A stretch of DNA of 64,000 nt from Meiothermus sp. (lineage in GTDB: Bacteria > Deinococcota > Deinococci > Deinococcales > Thermaceae): contig NZ_JANWVH010000001.1 in NCBI RefSeq assembly GCF_025056915.1, positions 1-64,000 on the forward strand, read 5' to 3'. A program made the position numbers and the translations under genes. Within the stretch, counting starts at the first letter, position 1, and the number at the start of each line of letters is the position of its first letter. The notes beneath the pieces are model-generated. The model saw only the letters and a list, made by a program, of their open reading frames with translations. It was not told the DNA's origin and ran no database searches. This document shows, in pieces, positions 39,919 through 49,283 of the stretch.

Positions 39919-40232
39919 GGTCTACCGCCAGTCGAGGGGTGCAGGAAACGATGGTCTGTGCTGCAAAGCTTCAAAAAACCCAACTCCCAAACCAGAGTTT
40001 AGCGCATGGCTCCACCGAGCCTGCTTCACTATACAGAACCCTAGAATGCAGTTCAGATTGGGACACCTGCCTCCAGGTTTCACTTCACGGCTTTCGGCAG
40101 AGGGTGGAGCCCCAGAAAACACCCATGCCCACCGTTTTGGCGTGGCCATTTTGCATGGGCCAGTAAACACCCCTTGGTTAGCCAGCCAGTTTGCTTTCGG
40201 AAAGGCTCGCTCACCGGCTCGAGGGGCCGGCG

Positions 40233-40994
40233 CTACGTCGCCTGGGGCCTGGGCTGGGCCCCCACGTAGCGGCTAGCCGTCCATATCAACACAACCGCGA
40301 ACAGCAGGCGCAGCCATAGTTCAGGCAGTTGATTGGCCACCAGACCCCCTGCAAAGGCCCCGACCAGAATGCCCACCACCAGCCCTGGCACATAAGCCTG
40401 CGACAGATTGCCGTGGCGATAGTGGGTGTAGGACCCCACCAGGGCCGAAGGAATCATGGCCAGCAGCGAGGTGCCCTGGGCGGTGTGCTGCTCGAGGCCC
40501 ACCAGCAACACCATGATCGGCACGGTGATGGTGCCGCCGCCCACCCCCAGCATCCCCGAGGCAAAGCCCGCCAACCCCCCCGTCAGAAGCAAGGGCAGCA
40601 CCCGCACCCAGCCTTGCAGAGGCTCTTCCACGTGGGGAATGTAGGGCTTGAGCAGCAGCGACAAAGCCACAAAAACCAGATACCAGCCAAAGACCCGCTT
40701 GAGTTTCCACTCGGGCAGGCGGTTGGCAAACCGGGCTCCCAGGTTGGCGGTGACCATGGCCGTCGGGACAATCAGCAAGGCTGCTACCCAGTCCACCGTT
40801 CCATGAGCGGCGTAGGAGAAGGCACCCGCCAATCCGGTAAAAACCACCATTACCAGGCTGGTGGCTACGGCTTCGTGCTGGGTGAGCTTCAGGAAAGCGA
40901 CCATCAGGGGCACAGCCACGACGCCCCCGCCCAGGCCGACCAGGCCCCCAAAGGCCCCGGCGACCAGGCCAATCCACAAACTTGGAAGATTCAC
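40233..40994 (-). CDS. TauE/SafE family sulfite exporter-like membrane protein
   Basis: VAGAFGGLVGLGGGVVAVPLMVAFLKLTQHEAVATSL and second half ASGMLGVGGGTITVPIMVLLVGLEQHTAQGTSL. Confidence 0.9.
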   Translation of the reverse strand: MNLPSLWIGLVAGAFGGLVGLGGGVVAVPLMVAFLKLTQHEAVATSLVMVVFTGLAGAFSYAAHGTVDWVAALLIVPTAMVTANLGARFANRLPEWKLKRVFGWYLVFVALSLLLKPYIPHVEEPLQGWVRVLPLLLTGGLAGFASGMLGVGGGTITVPIMVLLVGLEQHTAQGTSLLAMIPSALVGSYTHYRHGNLSQAYVPGLVVGILVGAFAGGLVANQLPELWLRLLFAVVLIWTASRYVGAQPRPQAT

Positions 40995-41088
40995 AGCCTC
41001 CGTTATACCACAACAAGTGAGATTTTAGATTCAAAATCTGGCCTGGTTACCTGCCGCCGGGTTCAAAACCCGCCTTCGACCGCTGTTT

Positions 41089-41134
41089 TATCGCGCTTAC
41101 AGACGAGGCCGCCACGTTTGTGAAGAGCGCGATA
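41089..41134 (+). repeat. MITE-like palindromic element, copy G (46 bp internally deleted form)
   Basis: TATCGCGCTTACAGACGAGGCCGCCACGTTTGTGAAGAGCGCGATA. Confidence 0.75.
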
Positions 41135-41162
41135 TGTGTTACCTCGTTGTAGATTTGGTATT
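41133..41162 (+). repeat. 3' tail of second repeat family
   Basis: TATGTGTTACCTCGTTGTAGATTTGGTATT matches the last ~30 bp of the 20739-20954 copy. Confidence 0.7.
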
Positions 41163-41294
41163 ACAGGCTAAAACGGAACTCAAGGTTCATATCGTATTCG
41201 GTGACCCCTCCCCAGGGCCAACCGGGAAGATGGGCGGAGAGGGCCTCCCCGGATTGTGGGCACGGGGGCGCCTCAGGTGTCTGCTTGGCAGGGT

Positions 41295-42290
41295 TCAGGG
41301 CAGGGCGGTTTGTAACCAGCGCAGCCAGTTCTCCCCCAGCACCCCTTGCTTGAAGGGTTCTGGAACCAAACCGCCTATTTTTTGCAGGTCGCCGGGCTGG
41401 TCTAGCCCCTCCGGGTTTTCGTGCAGGCCGAAGCCCCCGTCAAAGTCGGAGCCGATGCCCACCTTGTCCCAGCCCACCAGGCGGGCGGTGTGGGCCATGT
41501 GCCGCCCAACTACTTCCAGCTTGACCCGCTCCATACCGCGCTGCCAGGTGGGTTCCAGGAAAAACCCAAAGAGCACCGTGCCAATCACGCCGTTTCGCTG
41601 GCCGATGGCCCGAATCATGGCATCGCTCAGGTGTCGGTTGGCATATGGGGGGCCTTCGCCGCCCAGCAGGGCCCTGGGGTTGCTGTGGGTGGCGCAGACC
41701 GCCCCATCAAAAACCTCCAGGGCCTGCCAGAAGGCCTGTTCGTCCATGTGCGAGAAGTCCAGGGCCAGATGATTCTCCCGCATGGCCCGCATGAGTTCAA
41801 AGCCCAGTTCGCTCAGGCCGCCGGGTTCACGGGTTCCGCCCGCATAGCGGGTGCGGTTCCAGGCGGGGCCGATGAGCCGCACCCCCTGCGCTTTCCAGAA
41901 CCCCACCTCGTTTGGCTGGCGGATGCACTCAGCGCCCTCAATCAGGATGACCAGGGCCGTAATCCCATCCTCCGGCCACAAAGCCAGATGCCGCTGCAAA
42001 TCGGCCCGATCGCGCAGAATTCGCACCAGCCCCTGTTCCTCCCAGCGCAAATACACCTCCAGTTGCCGCAGGGCTTGCTGGTAAGCGCTCTGGGGGTCGG
42101 TGTGCTGGCGTGGGTCCACCCAGAGGGTGGCAAAACAGATACCCACCTTGCCTTCTCGCAAGGCTGGTAGGGTCACGACGGGCACATCGGGATGGGCGTC
42201 GCACTTGCGTAACTCTGCGAGCGGCAGGGTGAGGTCGCGCCCCAGGTCGACCACATTGTGGGCCAGGTCGAGGTGGGCATCTACAATCAT
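41295..42290 (-). CDS. Membrane dipeptidase (renal dipeptidase, M19 family)
   Basis: MIVDAHLDLAHN, LDFSHMDEQAFWQAL, ATHSNPRAL, GIGSDFDGGFG. Confidence 0.94.
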   Translation of the reverse strand: MIVDAHLDLAHNVVDLGRDLTLPLAELRKCDAHPDVPVVTLPALREGKVGICFATLWVDPRQHTDPQSAYQQALRQLEVYLRWEEQGLVRILRDRADLQRHLALWPEDGITALVILIEGAECIRQPNEVGFWKAQGVRLIGPAWNRTRYAGGTREPGGLSELGFELMRAMRENHLALDFSHMDEQAFWQALEVFDGAVCATHSNPRALLGGEGPPYANRHLSDAMIRAIGQRNGVIGTVLFGFFLEPTWQRGMERVKLEVVGRHMAHTARLVGWDKVGIGSDFDGGFGLHENPEGLDQPGDLQKIGGLVPEPFKQGVLGENWLRWLQTALP

Positions 42291-42400
42291 GGCTCACATC
42301 TTATCGGTTTGCGCCCTGGTGGTATCCTGTCTGGAAGCACGCCAGCGGATTAGGAGCCTGGCCCCAAGTTTTGCGCGGGCTTATCGAGAAAAATGCACCT

Positions 42401-43747
42401 ATGAATCTGGTCTGGCACCGCGCCGATTTGCGCCTGCACGACAACCCCGCCCTTGGCCAGGCCCTGAAGGAGGGGCCCGTACTGGGTCTGGTTGTATTGG
42501 ACCCCAACATTTTGCAAAACACCAGCCCACGCCGGCGGGCCTGGTTTTATCAGAACGTGGCTGCGCTGCGCGAGGGCTACGCCCGACGCGGGGGGGTATT
42601 ACTGGTTCGCCAGGGCCTGCCCTGGGAGGTATTGCCTCAGATGGTCGGGGCGCTCGGTGTGAAGCAGGTCTATGCCGTTCGTAACTTCACCCCTTATGCC
42701 CGCTTTCGCGATCAGAAGGTGGGGTCGGTGCTGCCGGGTCGAGTGAACTGGCTGGACGGACAGTACATCCACGAGCCCGGCGCCATCCTCAAGCCGGAGG
42801 GCGGCCCTTACACGGTCTTTACGCCCTTCTCCAAGCGCTGGTGGGCCGCCCGCAAGCCGGTTTTGCTCGAGGCCCCCCCCCACCTTCCGGCTGTGTCCCT
42901 ACCGCCCGGCTTCGACCTGGGCGTCATCCCCGAGGAAGCCTCGGATGTGCCGTTGCCGCCGGTGGGTGAGGAGGCGGCCCTGGGGGCGCTCGAGGTCTTT
43001 TTGCGCGACAAGCTGCCCCGGTATCACCAGACCCGCGACGGGCTGGCCGGGGAGGGGGTCTCGAGGCTTTCCTACTACTTCACCCTGGGGGTTCTGTCGC
43101 CCCGCCTGGCCGCCCGAAGGGCCTTGCAGGTAGGGGGTGAGGGCGCCCTTAAGTGGGTGAACGAGCTGTGCTGGCGCGACTTCAGCGGCGATCTGCTCTA
43201 CCACCGCCCCGAGATGCTCACCCAGGCCTTCGACCCCCGCTGGAACGACCTCCCCTGGAACGACGACGGCGAGCTGTTTTCGGCCTGGCTGCACGGCCAG
43301 ACCGGCATCCCGGTGGTGGACGCCTGTATGCGCGAATTGCGGGCCACCGGCTTTTTGTCCAACCGGGGGCGCATGGTGGTGGCGCAGTTTGCGGTCAAGC
43401 TGGCCCTTTTGCCCTGGCAGAAGTGCGAGCGGGCCTTCCGCGACCTGCTGCTTGACGGCGACAACGCCTCCAACCTGCAAGGCTGGCACTGGGCGGGGGG
43501 CTTGGGGGTGGATGCGGCGCCTTATTTCCGGGTTTTCAACCTGGTGACCCAGGCCGAGACCCACGACCCCGGCGGTGCGTGGCTCCGGCGCTGGGTGCCC
43601 GAGTCGGGGGGCCGCCCTGAGCCCTACAAAGCCCAGGCGCTGGATCTGGACTTGGCCCGCCGACGCTACCTGGCCGCCGCCGGGCAGATTGCCAAAAAGC
43701 CTGACTGGGCCGCCAGAAGCCGGGAGGCAAAGGCCAAAAGCCCGTAG
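42401..43747 (+). CDS. phrB: Deoxyribodipyrimidine photolyase (CPD class I)
   Basis: MNLVWHRADLRLHDNPAL; LCWRDFSGDLLYHRPEML, GQTGIPVVDACMRELRATGFLSNRGRMVVAQFAVKLALLPWQ, DGDNASNLQGWHWAGGLGVDAAPYFRVFN. Confidence 0.96.
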   Translation: MNLVWHRADLRLHDNPALGQALKEGPVLGLVVLDPNILQNTSPRRRAWFYQNVAALREGYARRGGVLLVRQGLPWEVLPQMVGALGVKQVYAVRNFTPYARFRDQKVGSVLPGRVNWLDGQYIHEPGAILKPEGGPYTVFTPFSKRWWAARKPVLLEAPPHLPAVSLPPGFDLGVIPEEASDVPLPPVGEEAALGALEVFLRDKLPRYHQTRDGLAGEGVSRLSYYFTLGVLSPRLAARRALQVGGEGALKWVNELCWRDFSGDLLYHRPEMLTQAFDPRWNDLPWNDDGELFSAWLHGQTGIPVVDACMRELRATGFLSNRGRMVVAQFAVKLALLPWQKCERAFRDLLLDGDNASNLQGWHWAGGLGVDAAPYFRVFNLVTQAETHDPGGAWLRRWVPESGGRPEPYKAQALDLDLARRRYLAAAGQIAKKPDWAARSREAKAKSP

Positions 43748-43804
43748 GATTCCATCAGACCGACGACCCCGGAGATTACACAGCGTTTCTGCCCCATTCA
43801 AGGG

Positions 43805-43966
43805 ATGCATATGCGGCTCAGAGGCTTCAAAGCGCACCTGCCGGTGAAGGTTTGTGCTGTGTGCGGCCGGCCTTTCCAGTGGCGCAGGAAGTGGACCCAG
43901 AACTGGCCGGAGGTCAAGTACTGCTCGGAACGCTGCCGGAATGAGGCCCGGGGGAGGAAGGCTTGA
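43805..43966 (+). CDS. DUF2256 domain protein (53 aa), missing from ORF track
   Basis: [53 protein letters not shown]; CxxC...CxxxC. Confidence 0.85.
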   Translation: MHMRLRGFKAHLPVKVCAVCGRPFQWRRKWTQNWPEVKYCSERCRNEARGRKA

Positions 43967-44331
43967 GCGAACTGGCCGGAGAACGCATAGCCCAGCAACT
44001 GCTGCTGTGGGCGCTGGTGTGCTGGGGGGGCGCTCTTTTTGGCTTATGGCGTACCCGGCATGAGTTTTGGAGGCCCTTCTGGTTCATGACCGGGGTCTGG
44101 GCCTTGGTCAATGCGGCGATTGCCTATGGAGGCTGGCTGGGGGCCGAACCGGACCCGGCCTCCCTGCGACGGCTCCTCTGGATTAACGCCGGCCTGGACG
44201 TTTTGTACATGGCCATTGGTTGGGGTCTGTGGACGCGCCCCAAGCCGGTACTCAAGGGTTTTGGCTTGTCTATCGTAGCACAGGGCCTGTTCTTGTTTTT
44301 CTTCGATCTGTTCCATGCCCTACAAATATGA
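43963..44331 (+). CDS. Small integral membrane protein, coupled to the DUF2256 gene
   Basis: TTG start overlapping the upstream TGA; four hydrophobic segments. Confidence 0.75.
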   Translation: MSELAGERIAQQLLLWALVCWGGALFGLWRTRHEFWRPFWFMTGVWALVNAAIAYGGWLGAEPDPASLRRLLWINAGLDVLYMAIGWGLWTRPKPVLKGFGLSIVAQGLFLFFFDLFHALQI

Positions 44332-44373
44332 ACGTAACCTGTACAAATATTGTACCTACCCTTTACAAGTATG
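44319..44373. promoter_or_regulatory. Array of phased repeats upstream of DUF4397 genes (putative operator)
   Basis: TACAAATAT (44321), TACAAATAT (44342), TACCTACCC (44353), TACAAGTAT (44364); includes inverted repeat GTACAA-ATA-TTGTAC. Confidence 0.45.
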
Positions 44374-44516
44374 TTGGTCTTGCACACGGTAGGGGGATGT
44401 TGCAAGGGCCTGGTCGAGAGCGTGGGCAAAAGAGTCGAGCAAAAGATGCTTCGCGACCGCAGCCGTGCGACCCTACCTCCAGGGCCTAAAACCCCTGGCT
44501 GCAAGGGAGGCAAACC

Positions 44517-45176
44517 ATGAGGAAGTTGTTGGCATTACTGGCGGTACTGGCTATCGGTCTAGGCTTTGCACAAAGCAACAACGCGATGGTGCGCGTGGCC
44601 CACCTTTCACCCGACGCACCGGCGGTAGATGTCTGGGTCAACGGCGCTCGAGCCCTGCAAAACGTGCCCTTCAAGGCCGTCAGCAACTACCTCTCGCTGC
44701 CCGCCGGAGAAATTACCGTATGGGTGGTGCCTGCAGGTGCGACCACCCCACGGGTGATTGATGCCAAAGCCACCATTGCCGCCGGCAAGATGTACACCAT
44801 TGCGGCCACCGGCCTGCTCAACGCCACCGGCAACCAGCCCAAGCTCGGGCCCACCATCATCGAAGACGTGTTGCCCACCCTGGCGGCGGGCCAGGCCGGC
44901 ATTCGGGTCGTCCACACCTCGCCCACGGCCCCCGCAGTGGACGTGGCGATTCGCGGCGGCGCGGTCGTGGTGCCCAACCTGGCTTTCCCCAAAGCCTCGG
45001 GCTACCTGACGGTGCCGGCTGGTTCCTACAACTTCGACGTGCGCGCTGCCGGAACCACCACCGTGGCCCTGCCGCTCAACAACGTGGCCCTGGAAGCAGG
45101 CAAGGTTTACACCGTTTTCGCGGTCGGTGGTACCACCGCCCAACCTCTGAGCGTGGTCGTAGCGGTCGATAAGTAA
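44517..45176 (+). CDS. DUF4397 domain-containing exported protein
   Basis: MRKLLALLAVLAIGLGFAQSNNAMVRVAHLSPDAPAVDVWVNG...VRVVHTSPTAPAVDVAIRGG...AGKVYTVFAVGG. Confidence 0.92.
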   Translation: MRKLLALLAVLAIGLGFAQSNNAMVRVAHLSPDAPAVDVWVNGARALQNVPFKAVSNYLSLPAGEITVWVVPAGATTPRVIDAKATIAAGKMYTIAATGLLNATGNQPKLGPTIIEDVLPTLAAGQAGIRVVHTSPTAPAVDVAIRGGAVVVPNLAFPKASGYLTVPAGSYNFDVRAAGTTTVALPLNNVALEAGKVYTVFAVGGTTAQPLSVVVAVDK

Positions 45177-45202
45177 GCCTGAGCTCAACTGAAACCGCCT
45201 TT

Positions 45203-45236
45203 GGGGTGGCCCTGGTTCGGGGCCACCCAACTTTTA
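45203..45236 (+). terminator. Rho-independent terminator
   Basis: GGGTGGCCC-loop-GGGCCACCC followed by AACTTTT. Confidence 0.7.
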
Positions 45237-45459
45237 CCCTGCAAGGCGACATTTTCTGTGCCTAGACCATAACACCAACTTTGCATGAAGGTTTTGCATC
45301 TATCGAAGCCTTGCGTCCAAGCAGTGGGCCGGTGGATTTTGTTTGCCAATTCGCTGTTCATGCGATGAACCTCACGGTATGATGACAAAGCAACAGTACA
45401 AAGCAGGATGGGCCTGGTCAGGCAGATCCCGACTTTGGACAAACGAAAGGAGTGTAGAC

Positions 45460-46110
45460 GTGAAAAAGTGGCTTGTTTTGGTCGCACTGGCTTTGATGGG
45501 GTTTTCCTTGGCCCAGGGCAACACTGCTTTCGTCCGCTTCGCGCATCTGGTGCCCGATGCGCCGGCGGTGGACATTGTTTCGGGTGGCAGCAAGGTGTTT
45601 GAGGCCCAGGCTTTCAAAGATGTAACTTACTACGCCGAGGTGCCCGCTGGCAGCCTGACCCTGACCGTGCAGACCACCGGGCAGAACCCGGCCAAGGTTG
45701 CCGATGTGTCCATCCGTGTGCAGGCGGGCAAGTACTACACGGTGATGGCCCTGGGCACGCTCTCGACCCTGAAGGCCCGCCTGGTCGAAGACCGCCTCGC
45801 CCCCGCCGAAGGGGTGGCGAAGGTTCGCATTGTTCATGCTTCGCCGGATGCCCCGGCGGTGGACGTGGCGCTAAAGGGGGGGCCGGTGCTGTTCCGCAAC
45901 CTGGCCTTCAACCAGATTTCGGGCTACGGCACGGTTCCGGCGGCTGCCTACAACCTCGAGGTGCGCCCCACCGGCACCACCAACGTGGCCCTTCCGCTCG
46001 AGGGGGTGGCGTTTGAAGCCGGCAAGGTTTACAGCGTGTTTGCGGTGGGCTTGCTGGCCGGACAAACCCTCGAGGTGATTGTGGTCGAGGATAGTTTTGG
46101 TAGTCCATAG
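45460..46110 (+). CDS. DUF4397 domain-containing exported protein (paralogue)
   Basis: GTG start after AAAGGAG; VKKWLVLVALALMGFSLAQGNTAFVRFAHLVPDAPAVDIVSGG...VRIVHASPDAPAVDVALKGG...AGKVYSVFAVGLLAG. Confidence 0.92.
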   Translation: MKKWLVLVALALMGFSLAQGNTAFVRFAHLVPDAPAVDIVSGGSKVFEAQAFKDVTYYAEVPAGSLTLTVQTTGQNPAKVADVSIRVQAGKYYTVMALGTLSTLKARLVEDRLAPAEGVAKVRIVHASPDAPAVDVALKGGPVLFRNLAFNQISGYGTVPAAAYNLEVRPTGTTNVALPLEGVAFEAGKVYSVFAVGLLAGQTLEVIVVEDSFGSP

Positions 46111-46127
46111 ATGGAAGGCGGGCTCGA

Positions 46128-46152
46128 GGGGGGCTTCGGCCCCCCTTTTTTT
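46128..46152 (+). terminator. Rho-independent terminator with C(UUCG)G tetraloop
   Basis: GGGGGGC-TTCG-GCCCCCC-TTTTTTT. Confidence 0.9.
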
Positions 46153-46202
46153 GTGGGCTTTGGTCAAGTCTGAACCCCAGGCTGGCCTCAGGATAAAAGG
46201 GT

Positions 46203-47492
46203 ATGCGAGGGTGGATGGTTCTGGGGTTGGTTCTGTGGGGCCTGGGTCTGGCTCAGAGCGTGCGCTGGACGGGCCAGCCCGAGTATCGGGCCGTTCCGGG
46301 GGCTTCAACGGCAGCAGGGGCGGCCCTGGATAAGAGCTATGTGCTGGTCTATCCGGCCCAGGGAACGCCGCGCGGCACCATCGTGTTTGTGCCGGGATTC
46401 TTGGGGGGCGCCACCAATTTCGACGCCCTGGCCCGGCGGCTGGTGCTGGCGGCCCCCGGCTGGGCGGTCTGGGCCTGGGACCGGCGGGCCAACGGCCTCG
46501 AAGACCGCCGAGGCTTTACCTCGCCCGACCCCTGGGCCTACTACCAGAACTACCGTGTGCCCGATTTGCCCTTCCTCAAGGACTGGGGCCTGAGGGTACA
46601 CCTGGACGACCTCGAGCAAGTCGTTGACCAGGCCCGGAGCAGCGGCCCGGTGGTGCTGGCCGGGCACTCGCTGGGCGCCAGCCTGGCCTCGCTGTTTGCG
46701 CTGTACCGGGGCGATAAAATCAGCGGCCTGATTTTGCTGGATGGCGCGCCGCGCCTGGTGCCCCTCACCCGGGAGCAATACTTTGGCGGCACCGAAGGGG
46801 GCTTTGGGCGGCTGGCCGGGCTCAACGAACTCCTGGAAGGCCGGGCCCCGCCCTACATCAACGCCTTTGGGCTTAACCCGGTGGGCTTTGCCCAGGCCGA
46901 AGCGCAGGCCTTCATGACCGCGCAGAACCCCCAGGCCGATGCGCCCCCAGGCTGGGCGCCCTACCGGGCGAGTCGGCTGGCGGCGGCCCTTGCCCGCGTG
47001 GACGACCGCTATGCCCTGTCGTCTATTTTTTCGGTCTCGGTGGGCCAGTCCACCGGGCGCGAGGGGATCAGCCTGTTCAGCCTTTTTGTGGGCAGCGTGG
47101 TCTATACCGTTCGGGGCCCAAGGGGGGGGCGGGTGGAGTGGCGCGACAGCGGCGAGGCCACCGACCCGCTGGAGTTCATCTCGCTGTACGCCAACCCCAC
47201 CACCGGCTTCTCGGAGTGGTTTTTCCCTTACCGCCTCTCCCTCGACATCTCGGCCTACGAGGTGGCCATGCCCGAGCTGAGGCCGCGCTCGGTGGCGTAT
47301 CCGGTGCTGGCCCTGGGCGCAGGGCGGGGGTTGCTCCCGCAAGCCAGCAACTTTCGCAGCGTGGGCGAGGCTTTCCCCAATACCCGGGTAGAAGTTCGAA
47401 TCCTGCCGGGCCTCACCCACCTGGACATCCTGACCAGCCGCAGCGGGGATGCGGTCGGCCCCATTGCGGCTTATTTGCAAGGGGTGCGCTAG
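46203..47492 (+). CDS. Alpha/beta hydrolase, exported
   Basis: Signal peptide; GTIVFVPGFLGGATNFDALARRL, VVLAGHSLGASLASLFAL, LPGLTHLDILTS. Confidence 0.82.
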   Translation: MRGWMVLGLVLWGLGLAQSVRWTGQPEYRAVPGASTAAGAALDKSYVLVYPAQGTPRGTIVFVPGFLGGATNFDALARRLVLAAPGWAVWAWDRRANGLEDRRGFTSPDPWAYYQNYRVPDLPFLKDWGLRVHLDDLEQVVDQARSSGPVVLAGHSLGASLASLFALYRGDKISGLILLDGAPRLVPLTREQYFGGTEGGFGRLAGLNELLEGRAPPYINAFGLNPVGFAQAEAQAFMTAQNPQADAPPGWAPYRASRLAAALARVDDRYALSSIFSVSVGQSTGREGISLFSLFVGSVVYTVRGPRGGRVEWRDSGEATDPLEFISLYANPTTGFSEWFFPYRLSLDISAYEVAMPELRPRSVAYPVLALGAGRGLLPQASNFRSVGEAFPNTRVEVRILPGLTHLDILTSRSGDAVGPIAAYLQGVR

Positions 47493-47501
47493 TCGCCGGG
47501 T

Positions 47502-48998
47502 ATGACCCTCTGGATTCTGGGCGACCAGCTCAACCACGCTGCTGTGGAGCAGCTCGCACCCCGGCGGGTGCTGCTGGTAGAGGCCTACGAGCTGGGGCGC
47601 ACCCCGCCCATGCACCCGCAAAAGCTAGTGCTCTTCTTCAGCGCCATGCGCCATTTTGCAGAGGAACTGCGGGCGGGCGGCAGAGAGGTCATCTATCTTC
47701 AGGCCGAGACCCTGGCCGAAGCCCTGGAGCAGTTTTTCCAGGCCTACCCCGGCGAGACCCTGGCTCAGATGCAGCCAGCCGACTTTGGCTTCGCCGAACG
47801 GGCCAAAGCCCTGGTGGAAGGCCGGGGCGGGCTGTACCGCTTGCTGCCCAACCGGCTCTGGCTCTTGCAGCCGGAGGAGTTTGACCGCTGGGCCGGGAGC
47901 CGCCAGACCTACCGCCTCGAGTACTTCTACCGCTTCATGCGCCAGCGCACCGGTTACCTGATGCAAAAAGGCCAGCCGGTGGGGGGGGCCTGGAACTACG
48001 ACGCCGAAAACCGCAAAGCCCCGCCGCCGGGCTACCGGCCCCCCGCCCCGCTGCGCTTCGCCCCCGATGCCCTCACCCAGGGGGCCATCGAGACCGTAAA
48101 GGCGCGGTTCCAGGGGCATTTTGGGGCCCTCGAGGGCTTCGAGTGGCCGGTGACCCGCCAGCAAGCCCTGGAAGCCCTGGAAGATTTCGTCCAGAAGCGC
48201 CTGGCGGCCTTTGGCCCCTACCAGGATGCCCTGGTGGAGCAAAGCTGGAGCCTGCACCACTCGCTTTTGTCGCCAGCCCTCAACTTAGGGCTTCTGCACC
48301 CCGCCGAGGTGGTGGAGCGGGCCCTGGCCGAGTACGAAAAAGGCGGCGTTCCACTGGCCAGCATCGAGGGCTTTGTGCGGCAGGTGATGGGCTGGCGCGA
48401 GTACATCTACCACGTTTACCGCCGCGAGATGCCGGGGCTCTTGCGGGCCAACCAACTGGCGGCCCAAGCGCCCCTGCCCCCGCTTTTCTGGGGGGCGCCT
48501 ACCCGGATGCGCTGCCTTTCAACCGTCATCACACGGGTTCGGGCGCGCGGTTACGCCCACCACATCGAGCGGCTGATGGTGCTGGCCAACTTTGCGCTCC
48601 TCTATGGCGTCGAACCGCAGGCCCTGAATGCCTGGTTTGTGGCGGCCTTTGTGGACTCCGCCGACTGGGTGATGGTGCCCAACGTGCTGGGCATGGGGGT
48701 TTTTGCTTCACCTATTCTCTCCTCCAAGCCCTATGCGGCCAGCGGAAAGTACATCGCCCGCATGGGCAACCACTGCCAGCACTGCGCCTTCAAGGTAAGC
48801 GAGACCCTGGGCGAGCAAGCCTGCCCCTTCAACAGCCTGTACTGGGACTTCATGGCCCGGCACCGGGCCTTGCTGGAGGGCAACCCCCGTCTGGCGGTGC
48901 TGTACAGGTCCTGGGACAGGCGCCAACCGCAGGAGCAAAGAGCTATTCGCCATCGGGCCGAAAGCCTGCGGCAGGGCATTGCGCAGGGTGAAGTTTGA
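47502..48998 (+). CDS. Cryptochrome/photolyase-related protein of the FeS-BCP / prokaryotic (6-4) photolyase type
   Basis: MTLWILGDQLN...VLLVEAYELGR; NHCQHCAFKVSETLGEQACPFNSLYWDF with C-x2-C-x12-C plus upstream MRCLST cysteine. Confidence 0.92.
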   Translation: MTLWILGDQLNHAAVEQLAPRRVLLVEAYELGRTPPMHPQKLVLFFSAMRHFAEELRAGGREVIYLQAETLAEALEQFFQAYPGETLAQMQPADFGFAERAKALVEGRGGLYRLLPNRLWLLQPEEFDRWAGSRQTYRLEYFYRFMRQRTGYLMQKGQPVGGAWNYDAENRKAPPPGYRPPAPLRFAPDALTQGAIETVKARFQGHFGALEGFEWPVTRQQALEALEDFVQKRLAAFGPYQDALVEQSWSLHHSLLSPALNLGLLHPAEVVERALAEYEKGGVPLASIEGFVRQVMGWREYIYHVYRREMPGLLRANQLAAQAPLPPLFWGAPTRMRCLSTVITRVRARGYAHHIERLMVLANFALLYGVEPQALNAWFVAAFVDSADWVMVPNVLGMGVFASPILSSKPYAASGKYIARMGNHCQHCAFKVSETLGEQACPFNSLYWDFMARHRALLEGNPRLAVLYRSWDRRQPQEQRAIRHRAESLRQGIAQGEV

Positions 48999-49283
48999 AT
49001 GATAACCCCCTCAAGAATGGGTAAAGCCAGCGTTACACGTAAATACCCTGGCCCTGGCTGCCTGGCCAAATCCTGTGCAGGTCTAGGTTTTGCTCGTGAC
49101 GCCGCAAAGGGTTGCAGCGTTACCTGATGCAGCCATGTGAATAACGTCCTGGGAAGTAGATTTCTCCTGTAGACTCACACCGTGCCATCCTGGCGTTCGA
49201 CGGGCGCAGTGGATTGGGTTGTGTACCCAGACCCGGGGTTGGGTGGGCCCTGGATGGGATGATGCGGATTGGAGGGTGAATTC

